Of a stretch of DNA of 64,000 nucleotides, positions 1 to 12,399 are shown piece by piece. The notes under the pieces are model-generated. The model had not been told where the DNA came from, ran no database searches, and saw nothing but the letters and a program-made list of their open reading frames with translations. Source of the DNA: Sipunculus nudus (Eukaryota > Annelida > Sipuncula > Golfingiida > Sipunculidae); the NCBI GenBank assembly GCA_026874595.1, contig CM049306.1, positions 92,993,642-93,057,641 on the forward strand. The letters are read 5' to 3'. Position numbers and translations under genes: made by a program. Numbering within the stretch: the first letter of the stretch is position 1; every line of letters begins with the position of its first letter.

Positions 1-764
1 ATCTGATTGGGCTAGTTGCCAGTTTCTTAAATTCTACATGTCAGAATTTTGAACCTCCAGGTGGGTTATCATAGGTACCAACTTTCTGTGATGCAAATTT
101 AATATTATGCACTTTGTGAAAATTTTATAATTTACACTGCAGGGGTACCTGATTAGCACTACCCTATGCCATTGGCATTCTGTATATTTTATATTGCGTC
201 CTATAATAGAATAGGTTTTAAGGCAAAACATACATATTTTTCAGAATCATCAGTTGTATCAGTCCTTTTGCATTGTTTACTGTACAGCTATATTGATATA
301 TTACACCTGCCTATCTTAATCTACAACTATTTAATAGGTTCTTTAATTCATTTATATTTGGTGACCTAATAAATTCTTGAAAGAAAAACCTCACAAAATT
401 GCAGAATTAACAGCATTATGTACTATATATGTAGCAAATTGACATAGACTGTACATTGCTGGCAGACCTTTTTAAGTTGGATCAGCTTCTCTGATGGATT
501 CAAGTAGAAACATTGACTAGATTGATATAAAAGAATTATGTGCTAATCAGTTTTATAAATGTGTTAGTGCGTGCCAATTGAAAACTTAAAAAACTAAAAT
601 GCATACATTTCAACAAGTGTAGATTTAAACCATTTAAGAAAAAGGGAATCACCTCAAATGTAAATTAAACATTTTACCTGAAAGAACTGATAATATCCAA
701 GATATTTTATTAACACTCATGAATAAATGACATATGAACAACAAATCTCCTTTTTATATGACAG
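1..764. other. Intron of the tepsin-like gene, no feature seen
   Basis: This AT-rich stretch precedes the first visible coding exon, which has a clear splice acceptor at 763-764. It holds no convincing exon, RNA gene or mobile element that I can see. It is presumed to be intron because the gene's N-terminal domain is missing from the window. Confidence 0.5.
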
Positions 765-3700
765 GAACTCTCACAACAGCTGTTTGAAGTAGACCATGAT
801 GAGTTTTCTGACAGAAGGCAGCCTGTCACTACACAGAGTGGTAAGCCACAAGTGTCTGTAACTTTCTGATATAACCTTAAATGATTTTAATGTTATTAAC
901 CAGCTTGTTCCCCTATTTCCTTCGTATTGGCCCTAAGGGTGACATATAGCAAAGGCTCCTTTAGGAAGGCATTACCCAACAAGCAGGTTCATGGTATATT
1001 TATTAAATGGCAATATATGTTATTAACATAATTAGCCGTGTACAGTCATACTAGTTTCATTAACTAGTTAGATGTGTGCTCACAACAGCACCTTCACACA
1101 CAGGGTGCAGTGCATCACAGAGCATAGTTACGTCACAAGCACATGATATGTATCAATTTCATTTAGGGAAAACAGGTTCAGCACATGAATCATGATGCTT
1201 TTTGATTTAATTCAGGGGTTTTGCATTATTGAACACGAGTGCTGAGCTGATATGAGCCCACTGTATTAAATCAATGTATAAGCTATATCAACTTGTCTGT
1301 GACTTGAATGTAGAATAATGTATTGTATTGTTTACAAGAGGGGGGGGTCTGCATCCAGATGATAACATGTATTACTGGTTAATAATAAATAATTTCAAAC
1401 TAGTGGATGACAGTTCTAAAATCAGGGAGGGATATTCTACAAAGTTGCATACCTTTGTACCTCTACATAAGGGGGCTATTATTCCTCAGGGAATGTAGGA
1501 ATTTCCATTCAGTGAATATTTGGTTTTAACATAAATAGCCTAAAACTTACAAATAATCATTTTATCATGGATTCAAATTTTTTTAAGAAATCCGTGCAAT
1601 TTCAAGAGATTTAGCACTCATAAAAACAGAAATAACACAAAAAGGATGAGTTTTTGACTCCAGCAATGTAGAAACTTGATGCTTGATTTAACTGATGCTT
1701 TCAGGACTTCTGCAGTCTATAGCTATATGAATACTTCCTTATGTCAAACAGGTGGAATCGGGTCTGCATCTGTACAAGGGAAGTTGGAAGGTTTTGGAAA
1801 TGTAACTGCATCTTCACAGCAAGGTATGTATAGTCTGTCCCACAGGAAGGTACCCATTGAAATTTTGGAATATTTTCATAATATAACGGATCATTTCCCA
1901 AAAGTAAGCTGCTGTGAAGGAGTTATAGGGCTACAGGTAATATAAATTAGAATGAAAATATAAAACCATGCTTATCAAGAAATTTTAGTAATTAAAAAAA
2001 ACATCAATTTCTGAGAAATCAATCTATTTTTTACAAAATCTCCTCAATGTTGAAGGTCAAGGTCACTAGTCACATGCTCAAACAACTACTTAATGTAACT
2101 ACCACTATGAAAATAAGGCTTGCAGCCCATGAGACTTGTCATGTCACATGGTCACAAGATTCAGAAGAACCAGAAGGTACAAAATACAAATGTTGGTTTT
2201 TTAGCCCTCAAGCTTTTTTACCCAAGCTGTCCGTCCGTCCGGCGTCCGTTAACTTTTACCTTGTGAGCGGGATATCTTGAAAAGGATTCACTGTCAGAAT
2301 TTTGTTTCCTCGGTAAAGATGTATATGGATAAAATCTTGGTCAAGTTCGAAGATGGGTGACCTTGACCTATTTTTCTACATTTTAGAGCTGATTATAGAA
2401 AAACACTTAGATGCTTATTTCTCAGGAACCATTTGGTGGATTTTCACAAAACTTACTATGAATATTGGGACTAATAGTCTGTACCTGCTACACAAGATTG
2501 GTGGAGCCACCTGTAATATCTGATTTTTAATGAATTTTTATCGGATTTTTCAACTTTGGGCTTGTGAGCGGGATATCTCTAAAAGGATCCACCGTAGGAA
2601 TTACATTTTTTCAGTGAAGATGTATATTGACAAAATCTCGGTCAAGTTCAAAGATGGGTGACCTTGACCAATTTTTCTACATTTTAGAGCTGATTATAGA
2701 AAAAACATTTAGAAGCGTATTTCTCAGGAACAGTTGCCTGGATTTTCACAATACTTACTATGATCATAGGGAGTGATGGTCTTTAACTGCTGCACAAGTT
2801 TTGGGGCAGCACCTGCAATTTCTGTTTTTAATGAATTTTTCTTGGATTTTTCAACTTTGGCTTTTTGAGCAGGATATCTCTAAAAGGATTCACAATAGGA
2901 ATTTTATTTCTTTGGTGAAGATGTATATCAACAAAATCTCGGTCAAGTTTGAAGATTGGTGACCTTGACCTACTTTTCAAGGTCACAGAGTTGATAATAG
3001 AATAAAACTTAGAAGCTTATTTTTCAGGAAGCATTTGGTGGATTGTTATGAATCATGGTACATACCTCTCCATTTTAAATTTATAACTGAGACATGTACA
3101 GATATACATCCACGTGAGAACAGATATTTAGTACTTGTTACTGTTACCACCTCTAAACACTGTTCTTTTGGCTGAGGGCTTTTGTCAGCCTCTGCTGATA
3201 TTCTAGTTGTTAGAAGTTTTACATCTCATATTAGTCCTTTGGTCCCTCATGAGATTTTGTGTCACGTGATCTGATAAAATATAAGTTTAAGAGAATAATC
3301 ACCAACTTTCAATGGGCACCTACTTGTGGAACGGACTATAGTGTTCACTTTTCTTTATAGTCTGTGTAATTATATACTAAGTGTTAATTAGATTCATTCG
3401 AATATCTGATCATGATGTATGCAACAGTGGCAGGTGTATACGAAGTGTGCACAACATATAAAAGTAATAATAATTTTTATGAAAATGTCTGAATGGTTTA
3501 GCATTTCATTCCATTTTCTTAGATGATTTTTATGCTGTACTTTCTTAATTTTGCATATCCTTTAAATTTAAAATTTCAGGATCCATTATTGAAAATAAGA
3601 TAGAGTTTCTGGAAATTCAAAATTTAATTTTTAATTAAAATAAAGGGCAGCTTCAGTTTAATGTAGATTATTAAAAGGTTTTATACTTCTTAATTACTAT

Positions 3701-6700
3701 GAATTATATTACTTTTATATGTATAGGGGCCATATTTGTCAAATACCCACTGTATAATATCTGTCACACTTTAAAAGAGGAAGTTGAACATTGGTACTCA
3801 TCAAGTTATTCTCTCATCTGTGAATGTTCCACAAAATTCACTTTCTTGTTACATTAATTAAATACAATTATAATTACTTGCTACTCATATATGGGAAACT
3901 TTTTTAGAGTCACTGGGAGATTCCATTGTGAGGGGTATAAAAGACCTGGCCATGAAAGTATCTGATGGTGGACAAGACAGAGATAAGAGATTCTCCACCA
4001 ACAATTACGAGAATTTCGGCAGATACCAGCCTGCTGCCATGGAGGGTGTGGTACCTGTACCCCAGTACACAATGTCTAGGTCATCAGTACCAGCCAGGCC
4101 CACTGCTAACAGGAGTCAACCTGTCAAAAGTGAGTATTCAAATCCTGTATTGCTTTATTTTGAATGCTAACAGTCAAGTTTATTTAATAACTTCAATTAA
4201 CAATAGGAAAACAATCTGAAGGCAACAGCAGGTAAGAAAATATGTTGTACTACAGTTAGCCTGGGAGTGTCATTTCTTATACAGACATATAAAGATTAAA
4301 TATAGTGGAGCGCCATTCATCCAAACACTGTTTATCTGCAAAACCATTTATCTGTATCTGAAATTTGAGAACTGAAATTATGACCGTTTTTCCGATTTTT
4401 TAACAAATGAAAATTTGGCCATCTAAACATAATATATATTGCATCGGAAGAGCAGACCATCGCACATTTATTTACTCCCGGTCACGATTAATTAATTAAT
4501 GCATCACCGGTTGTTCAGTTGCAGGTGTGACAACACCTAATCATCCAGGTTATGCACACACAGCCAACCCTTTGCTGGGACTTGCCCTCATTTACACAGT
4601 TGTTGGTGTGAAAACAACCACTGGGCAGGTCACCTAATTAACCTTGTCAGTTGTTCACACTGGTAAACCATCCGGCGATGACAGCGAGTATATTCTGTAC
4701 TTAACTTGTACTCAGCTGAGTAGTTTAACATTGCAACCAAATCTGTTTTCTGTATAGGCCTAAGCTTTATCATGACACGCACGTTAATTCACAATTTAGC
4801 AAATCTTTACCACACAAACACAGCTCTCAGTACTCAAGTTTCATATCAGATGGGATGGAGTCGGGGTCTCGCTAACTCAAGCGACATGTCTTGTCACTTA
4901 AAGACAAATTTTCAAGCATCTGGGAGACACTTGACCAAATGGCAGTTGGCCAGAGAGTTCTCTGTTGGCAGATATACCATAAATGACTCCAAGAACAGTC
5001 ATCACAAGCCAAGGGACTTCAAAGCCTGATGAAAGTCATGCAGGTTTCCAGGAGACGAAAGACGATGCGCACATTAGTTTAACTGTTCGCACATAGGGGG
5101 CGGTACAGAGACTGTTATACTGTCATGGCTGATATCCACAGGTTCAGCACTGGAATAACTGGTTCATGTTCTTCAGTGACAAATAATCTTAATAAAGTAA
5201 TTGAAAATATAATATAAATAATAACTTGAATGAACGTTTGAATTGTTCATTCTATGTAAGTAAATAGGTATTTATCACTTATTATTCCATTTTGGTTCCT
5301 TTTTAATAACTCTGAAAGCTAACTGAAGTCTGTGACACTGTGCCAGTATTCATAGTTTTAATATCAGGCTGGCAACATCGATTCCACTATGTTATTTTAC
5401 ACATGACCATTCATCAGAACATTCTTTTATCTGAACAAAACCCTTGTCCCCCGAGATGTTTGGATGAACGGCGCTCCACTGTAGTTGCATTTTACCAGGT
5501 CTATGGGGAGAGCACAGGGCGCAGAGTTGGAGGTCTTGAGTTTTCATCTTGAATCCGTGGTATTTGCATATATGAGTGTCAAAAGGCTCTTTGAGGACAG
5601 GGTTTGTATATTATTAAGTTCCTCTTTATGAGAAGGAAAGACATAATTGCTGTAGGAACATTATTTTTCAGCAATATGTGGCACTGTTTTTTTTTACCAG
5701 AGTTTTCCAGTGGATGTAGTAAGGTCAGAGAACCATATATTCCTTAAATAATTTGCCATTCAGTGGGCAAGTCTGACTTTGGCAGTTTAACGTTCTTACA
5801 TAGAAGATTTTCCATGTCTTTGCTGGCTAGAGCTGTATATAAGATAATAGTGAAATCATAAAATGTCACCATTGTCAGTCACATATGAATCTTTGGATCA
5901 ACATCATCAGCTGGAATGGCTTGTTTATAACTCAGTTATTTCGTAATTAATATGTCAAAATCATTATAAATGGTTTAACATATTTTGAATTATATGGCTC
6001 ATATGTGTTAAATGCAAGTTAAAACATTAGTTTTCACTCAAGCTGTCAACGGAATAACTCCTGCAATCTCTGGGTCTGAAATATTTTTACTGTCTGCATG
6101 TTTAAAATTATTCCAGAAAAACCTGTAGACAGGTACCGGTATGGACCATTGTGGCCAGGTTGTATGGTGAGGTTGATAATAGTGCACATGCCGTCATGTG
6201 GTTGATCTAATTATATGCTAATTTATGAAATACTCTAGCAAGTAAGATGGTATTTCCCTATATAGTTCTCTATATTTTGTCAGATTCTGATATAACACAA
6301 ATATACCCCAACTACAAGCAATATCTATACAGTTATTCTGTTGAACTTGCGTCCAATTTTCCTGCTGCTCCCATGGCAAGTACAAGTAATGTACAATTAT
6401 CACTACAGGTGGCATCTGTGTTCAATTATAGGAGGATTCTCATGTTTTCCTTGCCTCTTAATGATACTTAGAATGGGGCCCCCGGAAGAAGGAAAGTAAA
6501 CTACTTGCACCCCACAGAAAAAGCCAATACATAAAATGATCACTGAACATTAGTAAACATGATAAATAAATGATAAACAAATACATATATGGTAAAAATA
6601 AATGTATTACTGGGCATGTATCATGTCTGCAGATGGTGCATCATGATTATTTTTCAGTTCACACACCCGGGGTGGCTGGAGGAGGTTGGGAAGACTCGGA

Positions 6701-9700
6701 TGAAGAGGAGCATCCTCAGAAACAGCAACCAGAATCTCTAGATGATACTCAGTATCAGGAACAAGAGGAGGCTCCAGACACTCGAGATGTGCCGGAAGAG
6801 TCAAATTTAAATGAGGGCTTCATGAGCATGTTAACAACACTAGAAAGTCAGCCATTAAATAGGGAATATGTGACTAATGTAATTCAGAGGTAGGTGTATC
6901 TCACATACATGGCAGATATTTTTGTGCATTTCATTAAAAAAATTCTAATTCTTTTCATTCTTTTCATTATATGCCTGTCATATGACAGGAGTATTATAAT
7001 ATACCCACCGACCGTCTGTCTGTCTGTTAACTTTCAGTGCTGCTGTGATAACTGTCCCGGGCTGTGATGGATTTTCACGAATTTCAATATATCTACTAAC
7101 CAATACATTATTGTCGGAATTCGATTATGGGCATCATCCATGCATATTTAATAAGGTCACAGGTCACTAGGCTACTTTGTGGTGTCGCAACGATAACTAA
7201 CGAAAAATATGAATGATTTTGATAAAACTCATCAGAAATAATAATCAATTAATTATCTTGCCTAAATTTGATTTCCAGCAAAATCCATGCATATTTAATG
7301 AGGTCAGAGGTCACCACCCTTTGGAAGCACCTTGGTGACTTACCAAAAATCCTATGGATTTTCATGAAACAAATTATACATATTTACCCAAAGAGTTTTT
7401 CACCTGAATTACATTCTCATGAAAATTCATGCATATTTAATAAGGTCAGAGGTCACCAGATACAAGACGATTTATGTATGTTTGCGTTGCTCTTGTTTAT
7501 TTAATATATGTGATACTGGTATGTTTATTAGACGTCTAAAGCTGTTAACATTTCTAAAGTGATATTAAACTTATACAGTTACATTCCAGGGATGAATAGT
7601 TTCTGGCACTTCAAATAAAATATTTCTGGTATATTTCAGTTGGAAGGGAACTTTATTTGAACAATAAAAAAATAGCTAGTGGGCAGACATTTAAAGTGAC
7701 ACTTGCAAACCCAGGACTAGTTATTTGATGATAAATGGAATTTATAGAACACAAATATTTAATTTTTGTATAATATGCCACTGTAATTCATTATTGATCA
7801 GTAACAGATGTCTGTCAGGAGACCACTGAGGCCTCCAATAACTAAGAAGAGATATTTAACAAGATTAGTTCATTTTTGTATTATAATTGAAATATAGATA
7901 CATGTGTGCCTAAAAAATGTCATATGATGACATATAAAATGTTACAAATGTTTGTGAAAAGGCACTGTAAACCAAATAATACTTGTATAAGAGTATATGT
8001 AAATCTAATAAATAAGGATTATGAACATATAAAATGTTATCATTCCTACTTATCCCAGCATAATTAGTTTACTTATAAGACTTTCAGTAAATAATTGTTT
8101 CTGCCAAAACAAAGTTTTGCCGATACTTTGTTTTGACCGGGTTCCGCCGCCATGACTGGACTGATTTTCCGAAACTTACACCAATCAGGTCACATGTGAA
8201 CTGGTCCCTAACCATTTTGCGTTGACCTCTGACCTTTCCTCTCTCCAGTGCCTCCATCTGTGCGTCTGTTTTGACACATTAATTCACATATCTTTGGACT
8301 CGTTTGACCAATCAGGAAAAAATTTTTACACAAATGTAGCCCTTGGATAGCTTTATAACATAAAAAAATGGTGGCACCACCTGCAGCCATTTTTGCACAG
8401 CGTCCATCTGTTCATCTGCCTTGGGTTGAAATGACTCATATATCTGCAGTGGTTTATTAATTCACCAGAAATTTGGCATGCGTATAAATCCACAAAACTG
8501 GAGGTGCCACCTACAACTATTTTCTCACAGCATCCATTTGACTTTGGTTAAAATCACTCATATCTCGGCAGTGGTTTGACTTATTTACCTGAAATTTGGC
8601 ATGCATATACATCCTGGATAGCACTTGATTTTATGGTAGGTGGCGCCACCTACAATCATGTATACGTAATATGTTACACATTTAACTCTATCTCACTCAA
8701 TCCAGGCCTCACTTCACCCGTCCTACTCTGAGTTTGGTGGTTCACACAGAGTCGCTTGTCGACTACCCGGTACCCGTATGCTAGTTAACTTCAGTAAAAT
8801 CAACAAAGACTGCTTATATGATGACTTCAAAGGCTTGTCTGTATATATTTTGCAGGTGTCAGGAAGTTGACAGTGTAACAGTGTCAGAATGTTTGTGCAA
8901 GAAGCTACAGGATACAGGACCAGGCATTATTGTAAGCCATCAGTGATAGATTTACATGCACAAATGCATGCATAAACACACACACTCACCCAGTCAAAAT
9001 GTAATGATGCTTAACTTTACAATTATAGTCCGTTTCATCCCCTCATGTCCACCTGTTTTTTGCTATGAACATTTTTAATTGTTTAATTTCAATGAAACAA
9101 TTGTAGTGTACAGTAGAGGATTAAAGAACCTAACAAAAAGGTAAATAAATACCTACCTTACACCTTATTTAAGAAACAGAATTATATGAAAATATGAGAA
9201 ATCAGTCTACATTTTACAACATATCAGACCAACTTATGGCGGTCAAGGTCATTGGTCACATGCAAAAACAGCCTCAACTGACAGCTTCTGATTTGATGAT
9301 CTCATGTAAACACTCTAAAAAAATATAACCCGCTCAAACAAAGATGGCTACTTATGGAGGGACACATCATATCTGCCAGATCATGGTGAAGAGACTAAAA
9401 TGTGGTGAAACATAAACGGGGGATATATTATAAAATTCTTAATTGCCATATTAAGTTGTCACTTCCATTTGTTGTTTCTTGGAAATTATTGTAAAAATTT
9501 AACATTTAAGTAAATCATCTACAAAAAATAGGTGGACAGCAGTTGGTGAAACGGACTACAGCATATATTTTGATGCTACATGTAGCTTGACACAATCACC
9601 AACAAGTTTTGGCATAATAAATTTGTCAGTCAGGAAAATTTGATTTTATCAGTAAAGACCAATATTTGAGATTTCTTTGTCATTGAAACACAAAATATTT

Positions 9701-11487
9701 TCAGTTATATATGTTTATCATAGATGAAATATCTAAAAGGCTTGACTGTCCCCAATATGGGACATATCACACAAAGAAAAACTAAAACTCCCTGATTATA
9801 AATTTATTTAAGGAACCAGTAGAAGCATATTACAGAGATAGAGAAAATTTGTTGCTCTGCCATTTTCAGAGGTATCTTCTCGTTCTGGAGGGGTTATTAA
9901 GGACTGATACAATTCCTGTGGAACAGCTTGCCAGTACTTGCCAAGGGGTTCTCCTTGCAGCATTAACTTCAAAGTCCTCAACAGTGTACTGTAAAACAAG
10001 AAAGGTGAGGGTTGGTGTAATGATTCAGGTACTGAACTAGCACCATATCAGCCCTCTGACATCACAACCAGATTACTGGCCTGCCAAGGTGCCTTTACAT
10101 CTAGGTTTGAGGAATGCATTATAAGGCCACATGAGGATGCAAATATTGTTGTAATTTCTGACAACCCTCATGGCCTACAGTTACACAGACATAAACCAGA
10201 CTAATTGTTTCTATTTTTAGTGTACTTTCTAACAACACCTAACATGAATGAGAAAAGTTCCGGTGTAACTCAGCATATTGGTAAATCCCTCCACATGTCT
10301 GTTGAATTTCTGACCCGCATGGAAATGACTCATTACCATAGAGAGATGGTTTCAGTTTCGGTTGTGAGTTCCCATGTATTCCCTTGCATTCATGCATCAT
10401 TTGTAGCATAATGTTAAGAATATGGGCTGTTTACAACAGTATGAATGCAACATGATGGAAGACCACTGCGATGCATTTGTCGATATTGCTTGTATCACGA
10501 CTCAAGTAGGCTTACCAGCCCAATTATCCTTGCCTACTAGGTAGGGTTGTCACGGCTAGTACTGAACTAGTGACCCTAGGGTGGTGCCCTAGGCTTTAAC
10601 CATGAGGAAACATACTAAATGCCCGGCTGTGAGCAGATGAGCTATGAATTTGCAAGGTTTCATGTGGTGTAAATAAAATTGTACTGCCAGTGAAACTTAC
10701 TTTTCTGGCAAAGTGGTTAGAACAAAGCACATGTGCATCACCAACATAGGCTTGAATCTGGAATTAGCCAAATATTTTCCCCTGAGCAAAATGTCTTTGT
10801 AGAACATTGAGGCTTGTCTTGGATGATGCAAAATTTAGGGCCTTGTAAAAGATGGTTTGAGTAATTTGGAAAAAACTGCAGTTTACCAAAATGTGTGACT
10901 CCTGGGTGATTTAACCTCATTCTGACGGCAAACTGCTCTTAAGAGGGGGTGTGTTATGGAATGTATTTAACGGTGGACCAAATTGTCTTTGCTTTTCTGG
11001 CAAGCAGTTGGAATGCCTGACATGTGCACTACCAACATGGGTTTGAAATTGGAATCAGAACAATATGTTCCCCTGAGCGAAATATCTTCTTAACTAGAAT
11101 GAAAGCAAGAAAATCAATTGACAGTTTAAATTATTTGTCCTCAGTGTGACTACAACTTACAATGGTAAAACTTTGGTAAATAACCTGTAAACTTTTAACA
11201 TACTGTTAGATAAATGTCAAATAATGTAGCACATTCAGTGGTTTGTATCTTTGTCTATTAAGATGTTTTGGTTTCTTTTACAGGTGATCAATATCATAAA
11301 GAAACTAGTCAGACAGCAGGGATTGTTTCCAGAGGTTTTGCCAGAATATACCAGTGAAACAGAAGAGGATTTGTTAGGTCTTGAGACACAAACCCCAGGG
11401 TCACATGAAAAGTCTAGAGACAGCTTACCTCTTCTCAGTATGTTAATGTCTGGGGAGACAGCAGCTGCAGCAGTCAATGATACGTAA
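765..11487 (+). CDS. TEPSIN: Tepsin-like AP-4 adaptor accessory protein, 3' seven exons (5' partial)
   Basis: Seven exons join in frame: 765-840, 1752-1823, 3908-4129, 6658-6889, 8856-8931, 9870-10004 and 11284-11487 (TAA at 11485). All junctions are GT-AG and the phases agree (1,1,1,2,0,0), giving about 337 C-terminal residues. Exon 2 ends in a Gly-rich segment with EGFGN. Exon 3 carries a SLGDSIVRGIKDLAMKV helix. Exon 4 opens with acidic, low-complexity linker and then begins an all-helical domain that runs to the start of exon 7 and ends VINIIKKLVRQQGL. An ENTH region upstream, a Gly-Phe segment, a linker and a second VHS/ENTH-like helical domain is the order known for tepsin, the accessory protein of the AP-4 trans-Golgi coat. 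The tail has DLLGLE, resembling an adaptor-binding box, but I see no exact copy of the vertebrate AP-4 beta or epsilon binding motifs. The ENTH exons lie upstream of the window. The family call is from remembered architecture; another ENTH/VHS protein is possible. Confidence 0.6.
1831..3338. mobile_element. Mariner-type MITE, copy 1, interrupted by a Helitron-like element
   Basis: Terminal inverted repeats of about 30 bp begin TAGTCYGTYCCACA at 1831 and end with the reverse complement at 3338. TA dinucleotides flank both ends (1829-1830 and 3339-3340), the usual target duplication of Tc1/mariner elements. The inner part matches the copy at 9026-9558, for example the GGTCAAGGTCACTAGTCACATG stretch near 2053. 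Removing the inserted element at about 2195-3206 leaves roughly 500 bp, close to the second copy. The left end is only five bases inside the intron after the exon ending at 1823. Confidence 0.75.
2195..3206 (+). mobile_element. Helitron-like non-autonomous element, family C
   Basis: The 5' subterminal AGCCCTCA (2203-2210) is the inverse of TGAGGGCT (3173-3180). A perfect 5-bp stem-loop, TCAGC-CTCT-GCTGA, lies at 3185-3198, followed by TATTCTAG ending at 3206 and then TT. A GTCC tetranucleotide tract lies at 2230-2242. The core is three tandem units of about 303 bp (each opening near GTGAGCGGGATATC at about 2262, 2565 and 2866). No target duplication is visible. This plan matches Helentron/HINE-type rolling-circle elements. 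It sits inside the MITE at 1831-3338. Confidence 0.65.
4303..5481 (+). mobile_element. Pogo/Tigger-like DNA transposon with a relic of the transposase DNA-binding domain
   Basis: Near-identical terminal inverted repeats of about 26 bp (AGTGGAGCGCC then TTCATCCAAACA) bound 1179 bp, flanked by TA at 4301-4302 and 5482-5483. An open stretch at 4772-5029 includes WQLAREFSVGRYTINDSKNS (about 4938-4997). This resembles the helix-turn-helix at the start of CENP-B/pogo/Tigger transposases, where a 'LA.xFxVGxSTIxDIxK' pattern recurs. The remainder of a DDE transposase is not recognisable, so the copy is internally deleted and inactive. It lies in an intron of the tepsin-like gene. Confidence 0.65.
6967..7495 (+). 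mobile_element. Helitron-like element, family D, copy 1
   Basis: The 5' end carries the perfect palindrome CCTGTCATATGACAGG at 6974-6989, followed by a GTCTGTCTGT tract. The core repeats a CATGCATATTTAATaAGGTCA motif three times (about 7139, 7286 and 7429). The 3' end is GCTCTTG followed by TT at 7495. It matches the interrupted copy at 14991-18911 throughout and lies in a tepsin-like intron. Confidence 0.6.
8101..8784 (+). mobile_element. Helitron-like element, family B, copy 1
   Basis: It opens with the inverted repeat GCCAAAACAAAGTTTTGCCG and ends with a perfect stem-loop AGTCG-CTTGT-CGACT (8750-8764) followed by CTAG at 8781-8784 and TT. The core has repeated units that include the GGTGGCGCCACC palindrome (8640-8651) or close variants. 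It is colinear with the longer copy at 17331-18499. It lies in an intron of the tepsin-like gene. Confidence 0.6.
9026..9558. mobile_element. Mariner-type MITE, copy 2
   Basis: Terminal inverted repeats of about 38 bp (TAGTCCGTTTCA, later TGTCCACCT then ATTTTTTG on each arm) bound 533 bp. The left flank is TA; the right flank is CA, probably a mutated TA. The interior shares the GGTCAAGGTCAtTgGTCACATGC block with the copy at 1831-3338. It occupies an intron of the tepsin-like gene. Confidence 0.7.
10045..10480 (+). repeat. Dispersed repeat, family F, copy 1
   Basis: A stretch of about 435 bp is shared in order with 31190-31625. Shared pieces are GTGCCTTTACATCT, a TTACCATAGAGA block, a TGTGAGTTC block, TAGCnnAATGTTAAGAATAT and GAATGCAACnnGATGGA. 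Class is unknown; I saw no terminal repeats or coding capacity. Confidence 0.5.
10690..11100 (+). repeat. Two decayed copies of a tRNA-like (SINE-type) sequence
   Basis: Two diverged copies (about 10700-10800 and 10990-11090) share TTTTCTGGCAA, a GTTaGAA box, ACATGTGCA, ACCAACATrGG and CCCCTGAGC. In the first, AAGTGGTTAGAAC and GGCTTGAATC fall about where A and B promoter boxes of a tRNA-derived SINE would be. The assignment as SINE is tentative. Confidence 0.3.
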
Positions 11488-12116
11488 CATTAGCAGCATT
11501 GCTAGTGTGGTTTTCTTAAGAAATGCAAACAAAAGTGTTCTGTAAAATAAGTGGCTCGATTGAATTTAAAATCTAACCCAGTTTGACCGTGTTGCGTTGA
11601 ACTTGCCTAAGATCAAATCCTGGTTGAGTTTAAATCAACAGCAAAGAGCGAACCAGCAAATTGTGGTTAAATCAAGACCAATACCACTGGTGTTGACCTG
11701 TAATGTGTAGAAAGTCCAGATATATACAAATAAGTTTGGTGCCTAGGCATGAATTCACATGGTGTAACTGAGTAAGTCCTTATGTTTGAAACCTCATAGT
11801 ATTGATTTACTGGTTGGAAAAGGTTTGTTGTTCACAGAACATTTTTCGAGAAATATCATGGTCTAGTAAATATTTCTAACCAACAAATAGACATGGTTGA
11901 AAAGTCATTAGCCAATAAATAATAGCGCAGGCACCAAACTGAAAAATATCTTCAGAGACCATTTTGTTCTATAATAAACAATATTGGATTCTCATGATAA
12001 TCATTCATTCATCTTTATCTTATTGTCCATTTTTGTTATTTTACTACATGTGTTTCAAAAATTTGTGTTAAAGTATGTATTGTGAATGTGTTTTCCATGT
12101 GTGTACACTTGTTTAA

Positions 12117-12122
12117 AATAAA
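12117..12122 (+). terminator. Polyadenylation signal of the tepsin-like gene
   Basis: An AATAAA hexamer lies about 630 bases after the stop codon, after an AT-rich stretch that fits a 3' UTR and just after a GT-rich run. It is the best-placed signal before the repeat block that starts near 12400. Transcript ends are needed to confirm it. Confidence 0.5.
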
Positions 12123-12399
12123 ATTATATGTTGAAGCTATAGAAAACAGTGTAAAAATTCTTCTTCTTCATAACTTAAGACAAGTCAATGATGATATTTA
12201 TACCTTCAAATGCCCCTCAATGTATTAAGTGTCTGACATCATAATTTCTTATAGACATAGATTTGTGAACACATTTGGTATTAGAATTTTGTGCACAAGT
12301 TTTGTTGAGAGAAAACTTTAAATTCATAAATAGTTTAACAAATGGCTCTGTTAGGAATTATTGCCAAATTTATTTATATCCCATTAAACACACACAAAT

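Noticed and set aside
4207-4231. Micro-exon between an AG and GTAAG in the tepsin-like gene
   Set aside because: It is 25 bases long and breaks the phase 1 to phase 1 link between exons 3908-4129 and 6658-6889.
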